Assembly (NCBI GenBank): GCA_030142905.1
Contig: JASJOG010000142.1
Coordinates: 1-64,000, forward strand
DNA: 64,000 bases
Reading direction: 5' to 3'
Source: Heliopora coerulea
Lineage: Eukaryota; Cnidaria; Anthozoa; Scleralcyonacea; Helioporidae
Shown here: positions 58,419 through 64,000 of the stretch, piece by piece
How the letters are laid out: every line of letters begins with the position of its first letter
Position numbering within the stretch: the stretch's first letter is position 1
Notes under the pieces: generated by a model
Seen by the model: only the letters and a program-made list of their open reading frames with translations
The model's database searches: none
Told to the model about the DNA's origin: nothing
Made by a program: the position numbers and the translations under genes

Positions 58419-59177
58419 ATGATGAGGGCAAATCAAAGTTTTCAAAACAACGGCGTTAATGAGACCAGAATCCTTTGTGGTGACGACAGTCTCTCGCCCG
58501 GCAGGTGTCTCGTGGAAATGCAGCATGGGCTCGGTCGTCATCATGCTACTGCAGTAAGATCAACGAGAAGAAGAAAGTGGTCTCAGGAAGAGAACAGAGT
58601 TGTAATGGAATGTTACTATAGGAGCGAACCTCGTGTTAAAGGATACAGGAAGAGAATACATGATTTGTGGATTGCTAAGGACCTGTTTATAGCCACAGAA
58701 CAAAGAATTGTTGACCAGGCAAATCAAATACGCAAAAGGAAGTGGTTAAGTGATCTGGAACTAGAAGAAATACGAAGAAATATTGATGATGTACAACATG
58801 GTGAACTTGGACCAGAGGTAGTAAATGAGAATTTGACCGTTAGTGAAAATGAGAGAGAACAAATAGAAAATGAAAGACCTATGCAAGGTGAAGAGAATGT
58901 ACAACATGATAAACTGTATATTCTCCCGGATTACGAGCTTTCAGAAGAAGAACAAGGATTATTTATACGAATGGAAGAAATACTCAATTGTGAAAGGATT
59001 AGGCTACCATCTTTGCGGGGTATTAATAAGGGTAAGTTGAAATCTACAGTAAAGAAAGTAGATATACTTATGAGCAAGATTGAAGCAGACAACATTACAA
59101 CCACAAATGATATTATCTATGCCGGTGCTGCTTTGGTAACGGAAATGGTTGGAGCAAGTAAATTAAAATCAAAGTAA
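58419..59177 (+). pseudogene. R2-like ORF, N-terminal Myb-like part
   Basis: 252 codons. RRRKWSQEENRVVMECYYRS and GYRKRIHDLW look like a Myb/SANT-type DNA-binding helix set (W...EEN...W), followed by RIVDQANQIRKRKWLSDLEL, an acidic linker, and a helical C-terminus. DNA-binding N-termini of this kind position R2-clade endonucleases on their target. The frame stops at 59175-59177; further coding continues in another frame. Confidence 0.7.
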
Positions 59178-59184
59178 AAAGTGC

Positions 59185-59860
59185 CATGGTGGAAACGACG
59201 GTTAGAAACAAAAGTAAGACAAATGAATCGGGATTTAGGGAGAATTAATACACTGTTAGAAAAGAAGCCAATAAAGAAGAAGCATTATGAAAGATTAAAG
59301 AGGAAGTATAACGTGAAAACGAAAGGTTTAAAGTAGTAAGAGAGGAAATAAAGGAAAGGATCAAAGCCAAGGTTGAAAAAATTACCAGATATCAGAACCG
59401 AATAAGTCAATACCAGCAAAACCGTATGTTCAATAATAACGAAGGAAGGTTTTACCAGCAACTGAATAAGGATGTAAATAGCCAGACTAATGAGATACCT
59501 GATGCACAAGAAACCAGAATGTACTGGGAAAGTATATGGAGCGAGAGTAAAGAACATAATAGAGAAGCAGAATTGCTTAAGAACATACATATTACAACAG
59601 ACAACAACCAAGAACAAACAAGAATTGCGATATCAGTAGAAAAATTGCGAAAGATAGTGGGGAAAATGCCTGATTGGAAAGCACCAGGACCAAACAGTGT
59701 TCAGGCCTATTGGCTAAAGAACTTCTGAAGTGTACATGAGAATTTAAGAACGCAACTAACGTATTGCTTACAGAGAGAAGTCCATTATGGATGAACAAGG
59801 GAAGAACAGTATTAATCCAGAAAGATAAAAATAGAGGAACAGCTGCCAGCAACTATAGAC
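59185..59860 (+). pseudogene. R2-like ORF, linker and RT start
   Basis: Continuing frames hold a basic coiled-coil-like linker, then EKLRKIVGKMPDWKAPGPNS and VQAYWLKNF (RT block 0/1, 'MPxWKAPGPDGVQGFWLK'), a stop at 59726-59728, then after a shift NRGTAASNYRPITCLPL (block 'NYRPIxxLP'). Confidence 0.75.
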
Positions 59861-59892
59861 CTATAACGTGCCTACCATTATCATAGAAATTA

Positions 59893-60501
59893 TTGACTGG
59901 CATAATTGCGGATGAGATTTATGAGTATTTAGATTTAAAAATGATGTTACCTGAAGAGCAGAAGGGGTGCAGAAGGAAATTGAGAGGAACACAAAATTTG
60001 CTGTTTATTGATAAAATGATTTTAAAGGAAGTGAAAACTAGAAAGAAAAATCTAGCAACAGCCTGGATTGATTACAAAAAGGCATTCGATATGGTCCCGC
60101 ATTCATGGATTTTAGAATGTCTGAAGATGATTGGAATAAATGAAGAGGTTAGGAAACTGATAAAGGAAAGTATGAAGAATTGGAGAGTGGAATTAATGAG
60201 TGGATGGACAGTACTGGGGGAAGTTTCAATCAGAAGAGGAATTTTCCAGGTGGATTCCCTATCACCATTACTATTTGTGATAGCTCTAATACCATTAACA
60301 CACATCTTAAGAAAAGCCGAACCAGCATATCAATTTTCTGGTAATGAAGAGAGAATCAACCACCTTTTGTTTATGGACGATTTAAAGCTCTATGCCAAGA
60401 ATGATAAAGGTCTAGACTCCCTAATCCAAACAGTGAGGGTGTTTAGTGAAGACATGGGGATGGAATTTGGAATAGAAAAGTGTGCCATATTAGTAAAATG
60501 A
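59893..60501 (+). pseudogene. R2-like reverse transcriptase core
   Basis: 202 codons: [38 protein letters not shown] (first catalytic Asp), [20 protein letters not shown] (usual '[13 protein letters not shown]'; G to V here), and [13 protein letters not shown] with the catalytic FMDD intact. FGIEKCAIL ends the palm. It is flanked by stops (an upstream TAG near 59885 and a downstream TGA at 60499). Confidence 0.85.
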
Positions 60502-60509
60502 AGAGGGGA

Positions 60510-61110
60510 AGATTGGTGAAATCCGAAGGTATAAAATTACCAGACCATAAAACCATAGAAGAAATGGACGGTGATGGCTACAAGTATTTGGGCATATTGG
60601 AAGCAGACAGTATTAAGTATGATGAGATGAAGAAATAATAACAAAAGAATATAAAAGGAGGATACGGAAGGTTCTTGAAACGAAACTCAATGTTGGCAAC
60701 ATTGTCAAAGCTATTAACACCTGGGCAATTCCTCTCCTGAGATATTCTGCTGCGTTCTTGGATTGGAAAAAGTCAGAGGTACAAGACCTAGATAGACAGA
60801 CTAGAAAATTACTTACCATGCATAATGGCCTCCATCCAAAGATTAATGTAGACCGTATCTACCTACCAAGAGAGAGCGGTGAACGAGGACTTATTGGTGT
60901 TGAAGACGGTGTAGAACTTGTCACATTGGGGTTGGAAGGGTACATCAATACTAGCAATGAAAGATTGATAAAGGCAGCTAGAAAGATTAGCGGTAGAAAT
61001 AACAATGAAACAGAGATCGAGCATAAGATGCGCAAGGTAACTGAAAGAAACGATGGAAGGAGAAAGTTATGCACGGTCAATTCATGCGGCAGACGGAAGA
61101 CGTGAGAGGG
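60510..61110 (+). pseudogene. R2-like RT thumb region
   Basis: Frames give GYKYLGILEADS, a WAIPLLRYSAAFLDWKKSEV segment, RQTRKLLTMHNGLHPKINVD and RIYLPRESGERGLIGVED, the conserved thumb of R2/NeSL/Hero-type RTs. Then a basic tail with stops. Confidence 0.8.
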
Positions 61111-61239
61111 AATGAATCCTGGCTCTGGTTAAAGAAAGGAAATATAAAAAGGGAAACTGAGAGCATTATTGTGGCAGCGCAAAAACAGGTGCTTGCAACG
61201 AACTTGATGAAACCTAAGTATATATCAAACTCAAGAGGA

Positions 61240-61816
61240 AAGTAAAAGTAAATGTCGAATGTGTAAAAAGGTGGACGAAAGTATTAACCATTTTGTTAGT
61301 GAATGCCCTAAATTAGCACAAAAGGAGTATAAAAGAAGGCACGATTGGGTGGGAAAGAAGATCCATGGGGAAGTTTGTAAAACGGAAGGATTTGCCGTCA
61401 ATGAAAAGTGGTATGAGCATGTACCAGAGACAGTGCTAGAGAATGATGGATGTAAAATATGGGATTTTACGATTCAGACTGATCATGTAATAGAAGCAAG
61501 AAGACTTGACATGATTATCGTTGAGAAGAGAAATAAATGTTGCAAAATAATAGATTTTGCAATTTCATATGATAGCCGCATTGAGGAGAAAGAAATGGAG
61601 AAAATAGAAAAGTACCAGGATTTAGCAAGAGAATCGAGGAAACTATGGAAAATGAAAACAGTGGTGATTCCTATTGTAATTGGAACATTTGGAACAATTC
61701 CAAAGAAACTAAAGAAAAGATTAGAGAGTATTGGAATAGAGACCAAGGTAGATGAGCTTCAGAAAAGTGTCATTCTGAACACGACAAGAATTTTCAGAAA
61801 GGTTCTAGAAGTTTGA
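61240..61816 (+). pseudogene. R2-like zinc knuckle and restriction-like endonuclease
   Basis: CRMCKKVDESINHFVSECPKL is a CCHC knuckle (C-x2-C-x8-H-x4-C). Then comes the PD-(D/E)XK-type endonuclease: WDFTIQTDHVIEARRLDMII (R-x-D), CKIIDFAISYDSRIEEKEME, KIEKYQDLARESRKLW, as in R2/R4/Hero. The frame ends normally at 61814-61816. Confidence 0.85.
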
Positions 61817-61899
61817 GGAGACTTGTTGTCAGCGAACTTTTGGAGAACAGAAATTTCATTGGAAGTCCAATATGCGAGAACCGAAATAATAATGGAGTA

Positions 61900-62640
61900 G
61901 GACTTGGGCACTGGAGTAGGACAAGCACAGCTTCAGCCTACTACTGGAATGTGGACGCTCCCGCCCACCAGAGTCCGGGATTGCACCTTTGGCAAGTGCA
62001 GCAATCCCTTAGCCAAGGGTAGATAAGACTCTTTAGCCTTGGATGGCAACTTATGTAGGAAAAGGAAACTCTGACATAAGACCAGAAGTAGGTAGGTAGG
62101 ACATTGATTCGGAGCCAGTGACTTCCATAAAATGAGCAGGCTTTGATGAGATGGCCTATAGAGTGGCGTCCCTACCTTGCCAGCTGAGTAGACAACTAGT
62201 CGAAAGCCTCAACTTGCCTTAATTGGCTGGCAGCTGCAAGTACACGACTTTCAAGTGTTGGCAAACCTGCCCTGTTGGCCCAAGGACTAGAAGAAAATCT
62301 GTACAGCAGGCTGATGTCAGTGACCTTAGTTGGTTGAGGATGAACCAACCTTAAATGCTGAAACAGATTTGCAGTAGCCTAAGAACAAAACAACATTCAG
62401 ACTTAATCCTTACAGTGGCATGCCTAAACTGACCTTAACTGGTTGGAAGTGCAAGAATGTACTGTTAAGGTCAAACTGGATATACCCATCCGGAAGTACT
62501 TTTAGGGACTTGAAAGGGCTGTGCATCCCTTACTCGTGCATGACTGGATAAGTTGGGCGATTAAGGGTTGGCCAGGTGAGTGTTTCTTAAAATCTTATTA
62601 ATGGTAAAATTTCTTTTCCTCACAAGTTCCCCGAAATGTG
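61900..62640 (+). other. Probable 3' UTR/related element leader
   Basis: Non-coding, GC-richer than the flanks. Contains GGAGTAGGAC repeats and a stretch rich in TTGGATGGCAACTTATG-like sequence. Likely untranslated sequence of the R2-like family; nothing coding seen. Confidence 0.4.
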
Positions 62641-62641
62641 A

Positions 62642-62740
62642 AATGTCTGTTGAGGCCTTACCTTGCGTAATGCTGGGAGCCCGTAGCAGGCTGAGACCCC
62701 TTCCAATGTCCTTAGTTGGTGGTGTGCGAGTTATAATAAC
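62642..62740 (+). repeat. Second copy of the 100-bp repeat
   Basis: Matches 58114-58212, again followed by an (AAT/AAC)n tract (62742-62810). Confidence 0.75.
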
Positions 62741-62814
62741 AATAACAATAGCAATAGAAATAATAATAATGATAGAGACGATAATTATAATAATAATGAT
62801 AATAATACACGTAC

Positions 62815-63400
62815 TGGGAGCCAGTTGAGACCTTTTGTACAGGTAACAAACACATTGCACGAGTATTCCCTTGCCTGATGTAAAGAGATTCAGGAATTGC
62901 AAGAGGACGGAAGCTACAAATTCGTTTATACAAGGCCGACGAAAGCGGAGAGGTTTGAGGGCAGTTGCCCCCTCTAACTGTACACATGGGGTCATAGTCC
63001 CTACGAAAAGTGACAATGTCCCTAACGATAACGTCATAAGGCAAAGCCTTTGTCGTTCTCACCGTAAGCTGTACAAAGTATTCCAATGCAACTTAACCTC
63101 TTTTTGACCAGTGGCAAAGCAGTCGAAAGCCTGAAACACATTCAACGAATAAAATGAAAATGAAATGCTCAAAAATTTTTATAGCTATTTCGCGCAGGAC
63201 TTTCGTCTTGGCGTAGATAAAAAATACTAACATTGTCTTTGTAAAAAAAGGAATAAAGAATCATCAGAAATTTAGAAATATTAAAATCCAATAAGAAGGA
63301 TCAAAGCAACCGCATGCCTCAGAATTTGGTGCTTTTCAGACTATGGACCCAGAGTCCCCAATCAATTTTTGAGCATTTAAATTTCACTTCCACAAAACAT
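62815..63400. other. No recognised gene
   Basis: Overlapping short frames only. CAATGTCCCTAACGA near 63015 resembles 28270 (CAATGTCCCTAATCG), probably a shared repeat. Confidence 0.35.
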
Positions 63401-63409
63401 GAACTGTTC

Positions 63410-63830
63410 TGCCACCACTGTACAAATATCTTGGAATCGTAGGAATCGACATGGCAATCCTGGAAGAAATAAAGAAATTCCATTGCGTGGACTATATCAG
63501 GAAAGGAACAATGTTGTTGAAAACTAAGTTGAATGGAGATTGTCGGTCAGATCAATATGTAGGTGGTATTTCTTCTTAACGTCTTGGAAGCATTCGGAAA
63601 CTCGACATAACCAGAATTAAAAGATGTTGATCAAAGAACCATGAAGTAAGTTAACATGTATAATTTTCACCACCCGAAAGATTTTCGCTTGTGTTGAGAG
63701 ACTATATTTTGTGAAGAAATCAGGTGGACGAAATTTCATTGCTGTAGAAGACTTAGCTACAATTAGTCCTAGCCATACTCTGTCAGGGATGAGCATTAAT
63801 TTGCTGATGGCAGTCAGGGACTGATGTGAA
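63410..63830 (+). pseudogene. R2-like RT thumb relic
   Basis: Plus frames read YKYLGIVGIDMAILEEIKKF and KGTMLLKTKLNG, then after shifts VKKSGGRNFIAVEDLA (usual 'ESGGRGLISVED'). Same domain as 60510-61110 in a separate, more decayed copy. The rest of the window to 64000 continues a basic, non-open tail. Confidence 0.65.
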
Positions 63831-64000
63831 CGATTCATGAAAATAAATAATAAGTTTAATAAGAGGAAAAGAGAAGAAAGGAAGGCTAAATTGCGGGAAA
63901 AGGAACTACTCCGTCAAATTATCCGGAAACAGAAAATGTAACAAGTGATGCTATTTGAATGTGGCAACAAAAGGAGAATTCTAAGGAGGGAACCGAAATC

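Larger units (their letters stand above)
58206..61900 (+). mobile_element. R2/R4/Hero-like LINE with restriction-like endonuclease, broken
   Basis: One ORF broken into at least six frames. Order: structured leader, Myb-like N-terminus, RT, CCHC knuckle, restriction-like endonuclease, stop at 61814-61816. AATAATAATGGAGTAGGACT flanks both sides (58207 and about 61884), possibly a target-site or tail duplication. GC content of the leader is higher than the surrounding DNA. This plan is that of early-branching LINEs with RLE instead of APE endonuclease. Confidence 0.8.

Noticed and set aside
62871..63107. Overlapping 80-160 codon frames on both strands
   Set aside because: No domain; low-complexity Ile runs come from the AAT/AAC microsatellite.

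Overview
This is a eukaryotic, AT-rich, transposon-packed window. It most likely comes from a cnidarian, probably an anthozoan such as a coral or sea anemone. Three things suggest this: a split metazoan OATP/SLCO transporter gene, DIRS, Penelope-like, Crypton-type and CR1/L2-type elements packed together, and hammerhead-like RNA motifs of the kind known from Penelope-like elements. There are no operons, no CRISPR and no bacterial-style genes. The species assignment is inference.

Host genes. On the minus strand, three exons of an organic-anion transporter (SLCO/OATP) can be read: a Kazal-like exon near 44.7 kb, a late transmembrane exon near 29.1 kb and the terminal exon near 16.0 kb. The last two join in perfect phase. 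The 29.1 kb exon carries an in-frame TGA. At least one exon between 29.2 and 44.6 kb was not found, and the 5' exons lie elsewhere, perhaps beyond the right edge. A small plus-strand terminal exon (about 17.4-17.7 kb) of an unknown gene sits inside the last SLCO intron next to a diverged duplicate of itself.

Layout. 1-1.6 kb: nothing recognised. 1.6-3.4 kb: a huge ATGTATGTATATATAT satellite. 3.4-4.4 kb: foldback repeats with hammerhead-like cores. 4.6-15.9 kb: mostly non-coding, with tRNA-derived SINE copies (8.2 and 12.1-12.7 kb), a decayed LINE RT (11.7 kb) and an ATTT microsatellite. 18.1-23.8 kb: a Crypton-type (DUF3504) recombinase relic interrupted by a 3.5 kb DNA transposon that encodes a chromodomain protein on one strand and an unrecognised conserved protein on the other. 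24.9-26.9 kb: a Ty3/gypsy relic (minus strand) carrying a hAT-type MITE with a perfect 8-bp target duplication. 26.9-27.9 kb: Penelope-like (PLE) fragments in opposite orientations. 28.4 kb: the N-terminal piece of a Crypton-type gene. 31-36 kb: tRNA-like SINEs and local repeats. 36-41.2 kb: a LINE relic, then a nearly intact CR1/L2-type LINE (SGNH esterase ORF1; endonuclease-RT ORF2 with one frameshift). 41.9-44.0 kb: a second, decayed LINE. 44.0-45.2 kb: PLE 3' ends flanking the SLCO Kazal exon. 45.4-53.6 kb: DIRS elements. One has inverted termini, gag, RT-RNaseH and tyrosine recombinase, and is split by a hAT transposon of about 3.2 kb. 53.6-55.5 kb: a reversed DIRS relic. 55.6-57.8 kb: the second copy of the Crypton unit, without the chromodomain transposon. 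58.1-64 kb: a broken R2/R4/Hero-like LINE with Myb-like N-terminus, RT, CCHC and restriction-like endonuclease, then fragments of a relative.

The elements are nested, so relative ages can be read: Crypton relic before chromodomain transposon, gypsy before MITE, DIRS before hAT. Nearly every mobile ORF carries a stop, frameshift or truncation.
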